From contig OY740771.1 in NCBI GenBank assembly GCA_963513935.1, positions 15,270,954 through 15,334,953 of the forward strand: a stretch of DNA of 64,000 nucleotides. The letters run 5' to 3'. Below, piece after piece: positions 24,430 through 36,109 of the stretch (positions are counted from its first letter, which is position 1; the number at the start of each line of letters is the position of its first letter). The position numbers and the translations under genes were made by a program. Below the pieces are notes generated by a model, which had not been told where the DNA came from, ran no database searches, and was given only the letters and a program-made list of their open reading frames with translations. This DNA comes from Aphrophora alni. Lineage: Eukaryota; Arthropoda; Insecta; Hemiptera; Aphrophoridae.

Positions 24430-25059
24430 TTGAAAAAAATTGATTCAAATCCAAGATGGCGATAAAAAAATTTTAACCTGACAATTATAATTTTCTTAAT
24501 TGATATGACTAAAATTTAAGGAATAAACTGTAGGTTACACACTTTCTAACTATCCTTTATATAGAATGTTGGCAAATAACTCCAATGATTAAGTTAAGTG
24601 TACATTACATGTTCTCCAGTGTACAATTCACCATTGCTGGACTTTGTTTGCATGACCTCGGAAGTATGTCAGGTTGATCCCACTACGTCCTCTCATTGTC
24701 TTTAAATTGATTGCTTTCTGATACTCCTATAACTCATGCCAAATTAAAGACAAACCACACAATCAACGTTTTGGATTTGAAGGTATAATTTAAAATGTAT
24801 TTTAATTTCTTTTCAACACACCTAGAGTGCGTGGGTTATTTATAAAATATTCATGAAAAGCTGTTAAATGCCAAGCCTATAGCGACGAGTGTATGACTCA
24901 TATTATAGTTTTAATAATTATAGTTCACAATTGTACGTATATTTATTTGTGTCTTACGGAAAAGATTTGTTACTTGTAAAAGTTCTAGCAACACATTATT
25001 ATAAGTTTTTTTTTTTTTTATGTTGGAAAAACTTTCTTTAAACTAAGACTGACAGCAGG
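24430..25059. other. No gene recognised
   Basis: AT-rich non-coding sequence; a short T run lies at about 25008-25019. Confidence 0.4.
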
Positions 25060-26160
25060 AAATATACAGATAAGTTTCTAAAAATATGAAATCTGTACAT
25101 TTAATACTTTACCTGAAGAACTGTTAGCATTTTACACAATGCCTAGGCAAAGTGAGTAAATTTCAAACAAAGTTTCTTTATTACTTTACCAAAAATGCTT
25201 AGATAATGTATACGATGCCTAGGTAATCAATAGGATCATAATGATAGTCTAGAGTAACTGGATATGCTTGAAGAACTATTTATTATCTTTGACTTACCGC
25301 CAGCAATCATATAAAAAAAGGTTTGAAGCAACCTCCACCTTCGAGCTGATAAACAGATTGACTACCATACGCACATAACCAATGCATAGTATACTATGTA
25401 GTCCCGGTGCGGTGACATTAATGAAAAAGAAAATATTGTGTTTCTTGTGCGTGAATGTTATGTGTATACTTGTATTTTGTGTTGAATATTTTAACTAAGT
25501 GTTATCACCCGACGATGGTCGATAATGTCCGAAACACGTGTAGTGAATGAAATATATGACAATATAAACTAAAAAAGAATTAATCAAGGATTGCTGGCGG
25601 TAAGTCAAAGATAATAAATAACCAATGGGATGCCTGGATTTTATACAACGCCTGGAACATATACACTTCTAACAACCTTTATAACCAAACAAACTTAAAG
25701 AAATAAGTGATAGGCACAAATAATGATAAGAAAACGCATATAATAACTCTTTAAAACAAATTTATCCTACTGTTTAAGACCTCTTTATCTACCAATACAA
25801 TTTAACATTTCCTATGAGGCTTACTGAAACCAACTTTTGGAATTTAAAGGATCCGCTTGTATTACTCTGTATTATCTGAGTTGGGTGAATACTATGATTG
25901 TCCTTTCAATTTGTTTTCCTTTCAGTTTAAAGGTGAAAAACCTTTCTGTTATCATCGCAAAATAAAAAAAGAAAGAAAAGAACATAAAATAAAAACCCTT
26001 AGCCTTCGACTACTCTAGGAAGAGATTAATAGTTGGTCAAGAGACCCGATAGGGTAGGTGATAAGGAGAGAGATAATCCAAGACTACGCGATGAACTATG
26101 TGGTACTGTTGAGATACCTCCGAGTTGCCAACCCCTTATTGACCATTGACCAGGTTGTGA
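25060..26160 (+). repeat. Repeat family A, copy 5 (long copy with insertion)
   Basis: Collinear with 16190-16870: TACCTGAAGAACTG, AATGCCTAGG repeats, AATAAGTGATAGG, ACCTCTTTATCTACC, GGATCCGCTTGTATTAC, GAGTTGGGTGAATAC, GTGAAAAACCTTTCTG, GTTGGTCAAGAGACC. It is split by the inverted-repeat element at 25277-25620, which copy 4 lacks. No coding capacity. Confidence 0.7.
25277..25620 (+). mobile_element. 344-bp element with perfect 32-bp terminal inverted repeats and a hammerhead-like core
   Basis: The ends 25277-25308 and 25589-25620 are exact inverted copies (outermost TATTTATTATC; inner end GCCAGCAATC). Near the right end is a hammerhead-like core: TCAC (25505), CCGACGA, a stem II region, GAA, the 8-nt palindrome ACACGTGT (25534-25541), A, then GTGA, which pairs with TCAC. 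U4 of the core is C and stem II is weak. The element interrupts family A copy 5; the related copy 4 has no such segment. No target duplication was identified. I infer a PLE-derived non-autonomous element. Confidence 0.75.
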
Positions 26161-26399
26161 AAACTTTAATAATCAAATTAAAAAAAAATTAAAAACTTAC
26201 AAAAACAAACAGACTTTTTATCATCTGATTTCAACAATCTTTTAGTATCGAGTACTATACTTTTCAATCACTTTTTATGGATATCTATTATACTTCCAAA
26301 ACCTTTTTTGTGGACTGTTTCATGTTCTCTAATTTGGTTATTTATATGTACCCTAATCAAGTTTTTAGTATTTAAGAATCAATCACTCGTTTAAAAAAA

Positions 26400-26930
26400 T
26401 CGTCTCCATTAAAAAGTTTATGGGAGCCATCATGGTATTTACCCAGCTCTAGGATACAACATAATACAAGCGGTTCCTCTAATTGTAACGCCTAAACGTT
26501 GGTATCTTGATCCTTGTAGATGTAAATAGTATTGTTAGATCTACGGGTCTTATATAGTAGTGCGAGTTTGTTTAAAACAGTTATAACACTGATTTTTAGG
26601 AAGATCACTATTTTCTTAAGTTTGGTTCATAATCGGTCTATTTGATGTATCTCCACTCGCTTCGTTCATGTCAGTGTCTCAGCCCTGGCAGTCTTCGAAG
26701 CTGTACAGTAGTGAAAAAGACTCCACTCGCTACCCTCATACATGTGAATCGGTCTCAACGGATCTCGTATTATTTGTATTTGCATGATACGTCAGGATTC
26801 GAAATTACGTTTATGACATTAACTTCATTACTTCATGTTCTCATCAAAAATTTTATTACAACGACGACGGATGGACGGCTACTCGAAAATGAATTTTCCG
26901 TCTTACTATGTCTATGAAACGTCAATAGCA
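26400..26930 (-). repeat. Repeat family A, copy 6
   Basis: On the minus strand: GTAGCCGTCCATCCGTCGTC, a degenerate GAGTGGAGT pair of boxes, AAAAATCAGTGTTATAACTG, CGTTACAATTAGAGGAACC, GCTTGTATTATG and GAGCTGGGTAAATACCATGA. It lies about 240 bp from copy 5, in the opposite orientation. The 91-codon plus frame across it is a shadow of the repeat. Confidence 0.6.
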
Positions 26931-27065
26931 GTTAAAAACCGATGATCGAAATCGGCAATAATAAATTTACTCTATACCATGTATACAGTAAGTAATAAAT
27001 AGCTGCAACGTACACAAGTACAAAATAAATAAATAAAATCAGAATGTTTTTCCTTTATCGACTAC

Positions 27066-27722
27066 ATTATACAGGGTGTTAAAAAAAAAAAAAAAAAGCT
27101 TCAGGAATTCAGTAGCTTTATTCTCACGTCAAAACCAATGAAAAAGTAAAATGTTTAATTTTCTATTTATCTGCAATTTATTTAAACAAAGCAAAATCAT
27201 ATCTTTTTATTGTTAAATGAAATAGCGTTTAAATTTTGAAGGTTACTCAGTTTTGTTAGGAAAGCATTTCAGAAAAAATAATCAACCTATTTCCTTTGCT
27301 AATTTCAAAATGGCAGGTACTTAAACTTTTAATGTCGTATATCAAAATCCGTTAATTTGATAGAGTATTTACCTTTTTTTAAAAGAAAAAGAAATTTTTT
27401 TTCCTTTCTCTTGCTTAAAGGATAACAGTTATTGACAAAAAACGGAAAACATTAATTATTGGCAATTTTCAGCTGACTCTATTTTTAAATAATAACAGCT
27501 GATTTGAGTGGGTTTTTATAGTACTAAGTAGCATGCAAAATTTTAACTCTATATCATTTGCTATTAAAAAGATATGTTTTTTTTTTTTAAAGTCAAAATG
27601 GTGGCTAGATAGAAAATTAAGTTAAGCATTTTAAGAAATAAATTTATATGATTTTTTTTATTGATTTTGATGTGAGGAATAAACTACTGCATTCTTTAAA
27701 CGTTTTCTGTAAACACTCTGTA
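27066..27722. mobile_element. Foldback MITE with TACAGGGTGT-type ends
   Basis: The left end TATACAGGGTGTTAAAA and the right end AACACTCTGTATATT are inverted copies flanked by TA. Symmetry continues inward: TTTATTCYTCACRTCAAAA, AATTTTCTATYTA, CATATCTTTTTA and AARATGATATAG-type blocks recur on both arms. Total about 655 bp. Inner sequence (TCAAAATGGC, GACAAAAAACGGAAAAC) is shared with family C. TA target and CAGGGTG ends suggest a Tc1/mariner-mobilised MITE (inference). It has no transposase. Confidence 0.65.
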
Positions 27723-28540
27723 TATTAAATTTTAAATATATTTTAATTTGTAAAGAAGGCACAAACACTACCAGAAGATTATTTTTAGACGAATATTATT
27801 CCCTGAAAACAACTTCCTCAAAATTGGTCGCACAAAATGCCCTTCTCCAGCTACAAACTACAAACCCATAATTTACCTCTCAAAGACGATTATGAACTAT
27901 AGATAATAAATCGTGATTGATGCCGCAGAAAGGACAATGTCCTGCGCACATGCGTACAACGTCTCTTCTGACAAGAGCCGATCTGACATGCGCACAGAGA
28001 ATGCACTCTTACCACCCATACACCATCGTCATGAAATCGGATATCCTTTGCAAATATTGTACTCACAAAGTATACAACTATAAGAAAGCAATTTAATATG
28101 CAGAATAAATCTCAACGAAATGTCATTGGGTATCAGTATCAAAGCCGATGATCGGAAATAAAAAAAATGGAGATGTCAAACTGTGACCTGATGCAATATC
28201 TTACCCTTAGCCGGCGTCCAGATCTTGTATTTACCTTATAGAGTATTTACGATTGTAGATCAATTTAGTTGTTGTACAATAAGATATTTTCCTTTACTTC
28301 TTGACAGAGAAGTCTTATGCAGTCGGACTGCTGCAAACGGTTCACAATAGACCACGCTCCAAGTATATCATTAGTGAACAGAATGTGGCTACCTTTTAAT
28401 ACGCAACTCGACGCACACCAATATTCACAGAACGTTAATTACTACCACAACTACAGTACACAATGACGAGTACCATCATGGTCTTAGACACCCTCATCAT
28501 AAAATGTAATACAATCTGATTCGCAAATGTAAACCAGAAA
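27723..28540. other. No gene recognised
   Basis: 27900-28060 is richer in G+C (TGCGCACATGCGTACAACG) but has stops in all frames and matches nothing I know. Confidence 0.35.
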
Positions 28541-28544
28541 GTTG

Positions 28545-29065
28545 GTTTCATGGGCTTTGTTGGAAACTTTAAACAATATTTGTAAACAGGTTTTCCTAAC
28601 CTCGTAATTGTTTATCTCACTAGTCATCTAGGTCTTGATGGGCCTCATAAATTTGTATATTAAAGGGTGCCCACTCGCTTCGCTCGTTTTAATTTTTCGG
28701 CCTCAAAGCTGAAAATATGTGAAAGACCCTCCACACTTTTAAGGTTGTATCGGTGACTTGCCCTGTTGAATCTGCTGATATGAATATCAAATTTTATTTC
28801 AAGGTCATATAGAGGTTGATTGGCGCTATCATTGAATTTTTTTAAATTTTAATTTGTGTCTATTTTAGTTTGTTATAAGTTAAAAACCACACAAGATATG
28901 AAACAAAAAACTAATCAAAATTGCCAGCATTTTGATATTTTAAATTATATTTTCATTTCATATCTATATACTACGCCTATACAGAATTTCATATTCCTAT
29001 CTTAATTTTTGTGGTCATTGTTTGTTTTGGTACTGATGTCAACGTCAACGGACAAACGGCCGTAG
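28545..29065 (-). repeat. Repeat family A, copy 7
   Basis: On the minus strand: CGGCCGTTTGTCCGTTGACG, a poorly conserved AATGCTGGCAATT block, AACGAGCGAAGCGAGTGGGC, GGCCCATCAAGACC, and AACAAATATTGTTTAAAG. The 3' half (GGATCCGCTTG and GGGTAAGTACC) is missing. Non-coding. Confidence 0.55.
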
Positions 29066-29407
29066 AAAATGATTTTTGCAGTTTTCAAAGACAATGTCAC
29101 GACCCTATAGTCTAGTTTTCCCTTTTCTAATGGTTTCTCTTATATTTTCTTTTTAAATTTTGGTTACCTAGGTTATCCACTTTCATTGATCCAATCCGAG
29201 ATCTTATAAGTGAATCGCCCATCTGCACATGCATCATTGCAATTAGTGACAATGTCGTCGCTAGGAAATAGGTATGGTTCACCTTTTTTATTAATTATTT
29301 GTTGGTATAATCGTTTCGTGGTTAAAATTATGTTATTACTGTATTGATTTTAACGTTTATACAATTTTTAACTAAGCAAGTAATTATTTCAAGTGAAAAA
29401 TATACAA

Positions 29408-29478
29408 CCTAGACTGGAAATTGTCCCCAAGATCTTTGTTTGCCTTTACGTACCAAAGCTATACCAACTAAGCTATCC
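29408..29478 (-). repeat. tRNA-derived SINE head or tRNA pseudogene
   Basis: On the minus strand the segment starts GGATAGCTTAGTTGGTATAG, fitting an internal promoter box A (TAGCTTAGTTGG), followed ~30 bp later by a degenerate box B region (GATCTTGGGGACAATTTCC in place of TGGGTTCRANTCCC) and GTCTAGG. The acceptor ends do not pair and the TTC-arm is broken, so it is not a functional tRNA. A plus-strand CTGGGTTCAATTC at 29506-29518 may be part of a neighbouring copy. Confidence 0.45.
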
Positions 29479-29529
29479 TTGATCACTTCCCTTTGAACCA
29501 AACACCTGGGTTCAATTCAGACTTAATAC

Positions 29530-32500
29530 ATTAAATAATTATTTAAATGTATGTGTTTTTTGAGACTAAACAATCGCGAATAATAACCTCATATGCGCGC
29601 CTGACCTTGAGTGTAAGTCACACCTGTTGATCTTGAATTACACTTGCTGTTTTTAATTCTAAAAAATAAATGATAAATATAATGTAACGAGCATCAAGAG
29701 TTAAACCAGACGAGATAACTACATAATTATAATTGAGCATAAATAAAAATCAGTATATGCAGTAGAAATATAATTAGCTAATATTATCGTCACAGCTGTC
29801 TTCGTTCTTTATTCACTATGCAAACAGCCTTTAATGCCCATTTACGGAATACCCAATCAGGTCTTATTGCGTAGGTTGTCAAACATTATACACTCGACAA
29901 ATAATTAATTAATGTTTGATAATTCATTTCTCAGACAGGAAACAATAGGGTATCGGTATTGTGTATTGTTTCTCTCGAAGACCATTGTTAGACTACTTAG
30001 CTAAAGTATCGCTAATTTATGTAACACATATCGTCATTGATAATAAAAAAGCAAACAATAAATATTAATAACAATTTAACAACCTACGAGGTTTTGTCAT
30101 TTACATATATCACTGGTCAGTCGTATCCTTCAACACGTGCTTGTTGGAGTAATTGGTATATTATGTATATCTAATTATATTAATGGTGTCAGATAATTAT
30201 CTTCTTTGAGAAATAGCTGTTGGAACAATGAAGGTGTACTGATCTGGACTTGCGGAAGATATCTCATCCCAGGAACTGTTCCCGGTATGTAGGTAAAACC
30301 AAATACCCTTATAATTTTACCTGCTTGTTAATCTGTAAGACTCAACCAGTATACACAGACAAGGTGACAAATCCTAATTTTAATGTTTGAATTGATATTC
30401 TTTGTATTGTCCCACATACAATATTTTTTAGCAGTAACCAAAAAAATGACCTGGCACTTAAAGGGTATTATTATCGACTTGAATTTATTTGTATAAAATA
30501 TTATGTGCGTAGTATCAAATAAAACTAGGCGTTATTCTGATTACAAATATTTATGTTTATTTGACGGGGAAAAAATTATACGTCAGGACAATTTTAAAGT
30601 ATCAAATATCCTCCCAACTTAAACACAGCGTGACGTACAAATTTGTAAAAAAAAAAAAATATCTGGATTTGAAATTAAATTACAGTGCGAAATTATATAT
30701 TATAGTTTTTTGTATGACAAATACAACTTAATTTAACTACACAATGAGAAATGCTTTATAAAAGCAGATTTTGTGAGATGTGGGACAAACAATTAAATAT
30801 CCATTAAAATATTGATTGCCTTTTCAATAATTTCTCTTTATTAGGGTTTATAGGTAAAAACAAGGAACCTTATAATTTCACTTTTGTTTCTGTACAATTT
30901 AAACTACCACTTAAATGGTTTCACCGTCATAAGAATAATTATCTCTATTTTGTTAGGATACGGTTGATTCTTTTATTATCTGGTACTCTGTCATCTATAC
31001 GATTGTTTTGAGATTTTTGTAATTTGATATTTACTTCTTTTTATTTTGTTGTCTTGGACAACCACGTTATCTAGTATGTTCAATCGTATCGTTAAAAAAC
31101 TGGGGGATGTTTTAGTGGATTTTTGGTTTTAACAGTCGACTTTTAAAGAATTATTTTGTGGAGAAATATGTAGCTAAGAAATATGTGATAACGTTGAATG
31201 TAAGTCTACGAAGACGATCCTTAACATACGATGTGATATTTCAATATGATGTGGTATCCTCAGAGGCTAGTCCGTGTGGGTGTTGTTATCCCGCGTTATC
31301 CTTGCTGGTTCTAACATTTCTTCATTTATCCTGTGTTAGATTCTTCTCTTTCGTCGTTCCAATCAGATTTCTCTTTACTCACTCTTCTCCTCTTCTAGCA
31401 CCGATGTAATTAGAGTATTCAAGGACAATGTTATATATTTTATAGTCTTTTCTTCCTTTTTAAAACTTCCATGATCGCGAGGTTTCTCGTCTTTATGCAA
31501 CAAGAAAACAAATCAATATGTCGATTGGCTAATTTTAGTTGTAGGGGTTTTAGTTCAGAATTCGGTAGGCTGGGATGAGTGGATGCATGCAATACACCAT
31601 GCTGTCCTTGAAGTAACCACTAGTGAGCCGTTCGATAGCAGTACTAGAAATTTTAATTTCTAAGCTTCAAATCATATCATGGACATCTGGCTTTTTTAGT
31701 AACATTTAAAATTAATGCTGATAGTCAAAATATACTAAATTTAGAAGTGCAAATTATGGACGATTGATAAAAACACTGATTTCACTAAGAAATTCACAAT
31801 TTTGTAAATATTTTATTTAATTATCTGCGAGAACATTAAACATATTAAAGACTAATTTTGTATATTATATTATTACAAAGATACAAAATGTTTTTTACTG
31901 TATATAACTTGAAATTTGGCTGTGTTGCTAAGGATATCTTAGAATATAATAATGTAAGGTGTATGGGTGTAAGGTTTTTACAAGTTGAATACATTATTCC
32001 CTGACTATTTATGTGAACACAATGGCAACAAATAATAAAACATTTCACCAATCCAACCTGGGAGAATTAAGGGAAGAACATACATGGAAGTGGAGAAGGA
32101 TGTGAGTAACAACTTCAGCGTTTACTCCTGAATCTCAGGAGATTCCAGAGACAAAAACTGAGCCAGAACATCTTGGTATTGTGAATGTTAAAGTTGTGGT
32201 CGAACATGTAAACATAAGCAAATCTGCTGGCTACATAATCTTTGAATGTGAGGCTCTTACATGTAACATTATTAATACTATCGATAGATAAAATCTGCTA
32301 GATAAAAACCTGTGGGCCTAGTTGTGTAATAAGTGTTAACAATGTCGCTGTAAAGAGATAACACATCTCCTTTCTTCCTAATCTAAGTCGTCAATTTAAA
32401 ACTGAACTGAGCTATGATAAAATACATTTTAATGTAAAACAGTAGGTTCTTGATGAAACTTCATATAGAAGAAATATAACCTTAAAAACATAGTTTTTTT

Positions 32501-34640
32501 TTTTAATGTACATTATTATGCAACATATGGAAATAAAGCAAAGTTTATAATAAATCATTTTTAAAGTTAATTATTTTTGTGTGCTATATTATATATATTT
32601 TGAAAAACATGGTTTTGCTTGTACGAAAACCGAAACACAATATAAAGTTCAATCGTTCTCTAATCATGCAAATATTTAATAATTTTCTTAATAAAATTAT
32701 CCCAAAATCAGAACGTCAAATTTACGAGATACCATGTACACATATCCTATTACTTCACGCATGTACAGTAGAGTTTGTAAGAGGCTGTGAAAAATAACTC
32801 TTGAAATAAAAGAAAACATCGTGGTAGTGTACGCCATTGTTACGTCGGATTTGAAGTTTACGACGCGTTAGTAACCTAACCTAACAGAAACAAAGTCCAT
32901 TCAATTATCTCTTTTACCAATTATTATTTCTACAACGAGTGTAATAGCTAATTAAGAAAGCAACATTGAAGACGTCCAAACCAAACTTGGCGAACATTAC
33001 TGGAGTGTTGCTTACATTTCAATGCAAATTTCCTTGTATATATCACAGACTGTGAGAATGTAATTGTTAAATGTATATTCGTTACTTGTGTTAATAAGCT
33101 TGTAAAAGTAAAACTGCTGAGAGAATGTTACGTTACTTTTATACTTTCATTGTTACGTTATCATTGGAGAATGGAGAATTAGTTGTAATCAGTTTAGAGG
33201 AATGTTTTATTTACGTTGTTTAAATGATAGAAAGTTGTAACCTTGGAAGTGTCTTTAGGTTAACGAATGATTTAATTTGATTTTTTCGAAATATCTTTAA
33301 TATTTATATTTATACAAAAATGGGATTAGGTTGAATGTGACTCCCTACACCGCGATTTTATGCAACTAATCTCCTTGGTTCATACATAACAGAACCCCCT
33401 TGTTGATTTTTAATAATTCACTGATTAATTTGATTTTGTCTGCTGTTTTGAATTTACAGTTTGGCGCACTTGAATGTCGCTTTCCACTGAAGTTGAAATG
33501 TTTGATGCCACCTCTCACGTTATGAATCGTAGGATTTCCTGGTTCAGTTGATATTCTTGGAACTTGCAGAGATTGCAGAGTGGATCAAATTGGTTAAGGT
33601 TAGACTATCCTCTATGTCCTTAATTTATTATTTACTCTTTGGGTATGTTTAATTATTGATCGTCTGTAGGTTTGGTTAAACGAAACAGATATCAGGTTAC
33701 TCAAGTAAGAGTACATAAAACTGGAAGTTGCCAGCATCCTGAGTTCTCATATTAAAAGACTAAGCTGCCTGTTTAGCCAGGAAGCCACTCATATGCTGTT
33801 CCATTCTTTAGCTTAGGATGAGCATATTTCACTGTACGTTGTACTACCTGTACCAGCGTACTAGCGAGTGACTTGTAGATATGCACTTTATTCCTTAATC
33901 CTCATCCAACCTCGCTCTCCTTTTGGAAGAATATAGGTCATACGAAGGTAAGAAATCACCACAAGGATATAAATTTAAATCTAACTTGACCAAGTGACAT
34001 TTCGCCTGTATGTTATATAATTACACCCAAATAAGTTTTAAAATCATATGTAATTTTAAAATAAGGAAAATATAAAACGCGTACATACACTGTTCCGGAT
34101 TATTTGAATGAACCCTACATTGATTCCTATATTGCAAAACGGCCGGTATATGCATTTTAAACACAAATATACAAATATGCCAAATATCAGAGTTAAACTA
34201 AACCTAGGTTCAGTGAAATACAAACGTTTCGTCTAGTTAAGGTGTACGTAATTAGACTACTGTTCATATTTTATCCAGGTTACACAAATCAACTTATAAA
34301 AATTGCAAGAACAAAACGGTAGAATTTTTATTATAAGTGGACTAAGTTCAGGACCTGTTGCTGTGACTAACTCTATATATGTTGTCAAAGAGAATCATCC
34401 ATGATCCAGTAAAACAGGATATGGTATTTAAATTTGTTTTTAATTATATGATTGCTCGTTATATCCCGTTCACGTCAATTTATTTAATATTTCAGAACAC
34501 ACTGCATCCCTAGTCTGACCGTCTTATCTTGAAAACTTGAAGTACTGTTTTGAGTCACTTTAAGTAAGAAAAATCAATTGTTAAAAACAAGTTTGGCAAA
34601 GATCTCTATATCTAATTTCATATTGATTATTTGAATCGTT
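29530..34640. other. No gene recognised across ~5 kb
   Basis: AT-rich. The frames at 31158-31409, 31845-32051 and 32579-32797 resemble no known protein and have the composition of random AT-rich DNA. AACCTAACCTAACAG at 32873-32887 is a short TTAGG-like motif on the minus strand. 33460-33522 has 21 open codons after a possible splice acceptor (TTTACAG) but has no support beyond that. No RNA gene was seen. Confidence 0.4.
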
Positions 34641-34680
34641 ACACCCCCCCCCACACACACACACCCCCCCCCACACACAC
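34641..34680. repeat. Duplicated 20-bp poly-C/(CA)n unit
   Basis: Two exact copies of ACAC, a nine-C run and (AC)n, at 34641-34660 and 34661-34680. Confidence 0.95.
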
Positions 34681-34889
34681 ATACACAATTTCACTTCAAT
34701 TGTTATTACCCGATTTGTACTTTAATTATCAGGTAATTGTTTGAATCCATAAAGAAACTTCCTAATAAAAATATTTATCACTTATTGGACTCTGTACTAA
34801 GTTGGGTTAAGGTCCCGTATGCATTGGGATATATCAGCTTGTAATTATCATAGGAAGGTGACACATAAATGGATAGCTCTTAATTGGGA

Positions 34890-34960
34890 CTATCTATACA
34901 GTGTGCCATAACTCGGGTTCCATATATAGAGTGTTCCGAAATATATAAAACTTATTCTTA
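34890..34960 (+). repeat. Two MITE-type ends
   Basis: CTATACAGTGTGCCATAACTC (34894) and TATATAGAGTGTTCCGAAAT (34922) resemble the TATACAGGGTGT ends seen at 27066 and 63241. The matching partner ends were not located. Confidence 0.35.
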
Positions 34961-35124
34961 CCAATCTTTTTAAAAGTAAGCATATCATTGTTTTTTTTGT
35001 TTAAAAAAATCTCCCCAGTTACTTCTAAAAAATCCCTTTATTTTGGTGAAGGGAGAACTATTATTTTTACTTGAATACTGTGCAGAAAAATAATATTTAA
35101 TTACACCAACAGACAGCAAATGAA

Positions 35125-35260
35125 TAAGATTGAATAAAACTCGAACACAAGATCTCAAAAATTTACGTTTACTTAATCAAACGCGTTTCAACGACAAAGT
35201 CCCCATCCTCAGTAATATACGAGATATAATAACTAAACTATAATATTTTTTTTCCATGTC
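35125..35260 (-). repeat. PLE-like piece with hammerhead-like core
   Basis: On the minus strand: ATTACTGAGGATGGGGAC, TTTGTCGTTGAAACGCGT, TTGATTAAGTAAACG. CTGAGGA, GAAA and the self-complementary ACGCGT are all present, but stem I does not pair fully. It is closely related to 46128-46262 and to the 1944-2229 hairpin arms. Confidence 0.5.
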
Positions 35261-35631
35261 ATTGTAGCGTTACAATTTAAGTGACGTCAATTTTCGCTAC
35301 AAACTAACATCATGTATATTTATTTATATTAGAAAATTACAGTTCCTCATTCATTACTTCAATTCAATGTATTCCTCAATAGAATAAAGTTGGTTTGATA
35401 TCATATATTTCTTTAATATTCTTTTAAATCTATCATTATCATTATCGTTTTTTTATTTTTATAATAGCCTATTTATAAATTTACTAACAAATAAGTTTTT
35501 TTTGGTTTTTTTTCCCCCAAAGAATTCCAGTCTATCTGGGGTTATCTCACAATTAGGGTAGATTTCAAGAATTATGTATTATGTAATCAATTAAATTATG
35601 CAAGAATAATTTTATTATGTATTATTGTCTG

Positions 35632-35632
<1 letters not shown>

Positions 35633-35679
<47 letters not shown>
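35633..35679. repeat. (AT)n microsatellite, 47 bp
   Basis: Pure alternating AT; it interrupts the C-terminal coding side of the LINE relic just to its right. Confidence 0.97.
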
Positions 35680-35683
<4 letters not shown>

Positions 35684-35687
35684 TAAA

Positions 35688-36108
35688 AATTGTTACTATG
35701 TTTAAGTTTTTTAATTGTTCCTTTACTGTATCTTTCCACTCTAACTTGAGCATAATCCGAATCGCTCGTTTTTGGGGAATAAGAAATCTTTACATATTTT
35801 TAGTAGAGGTTCCTCCATAAATAAAGAGGTCAAACGTTATAATTTAATGAACATGTACAAAATATACTATTCTCAGTGTATTCAGGCTGCAAATCCTTGA
35901 CAAAACCTACATAAAACAAAGAGCTCAAATGAAAACCTTCCCGTAACATAATCAATGTGAAAATCCCAACACAACTTATGGTCAACAATTCGTCCCAAAA
36001 ATAGGTTTGACTAACCGCCTTCATTTCAACATTGTCTGAGTATATTTTTGGTTTGGTTAAAAGCGATTGCTTTTTTACTTTAACATTCGTTTTCGATAAA
36101 TTCATCAA
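35688..36108 (-). pseudogene. LINE reverse transcriptase relic (post-palm and C-terminal part)
   Basis: The minus frame from 36108 begins MNLSKTNVKV, matching the LN..KT..M segment after the palm of jockey/CR1-type RTs. GIFTLIMLREGF and a degenerate FYVGFV.. stretch match the thumb (GI..LR.L.. YY...). After a frame change and a stop, QKRAIRIMLKLEWKDTVKEQ and LKNLNIVTIF (35780-35690) match the well-conserved QKRAIR.I..L..R.SCR..F..L.ILT segment. It lacks the catalytic palm and carries at least one frameshift and one stop. The (AT)n tract cuts it off. Confidence 0.85.
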
Positions 36109-36109
36109 A

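Noticed and set aside
31158..31409. 83-codon frame with a hydrophobic C-terminal part
   Set aside because: No similarity recognised, no second supporting feature, and the length is not unusual by chance in 64 kb.
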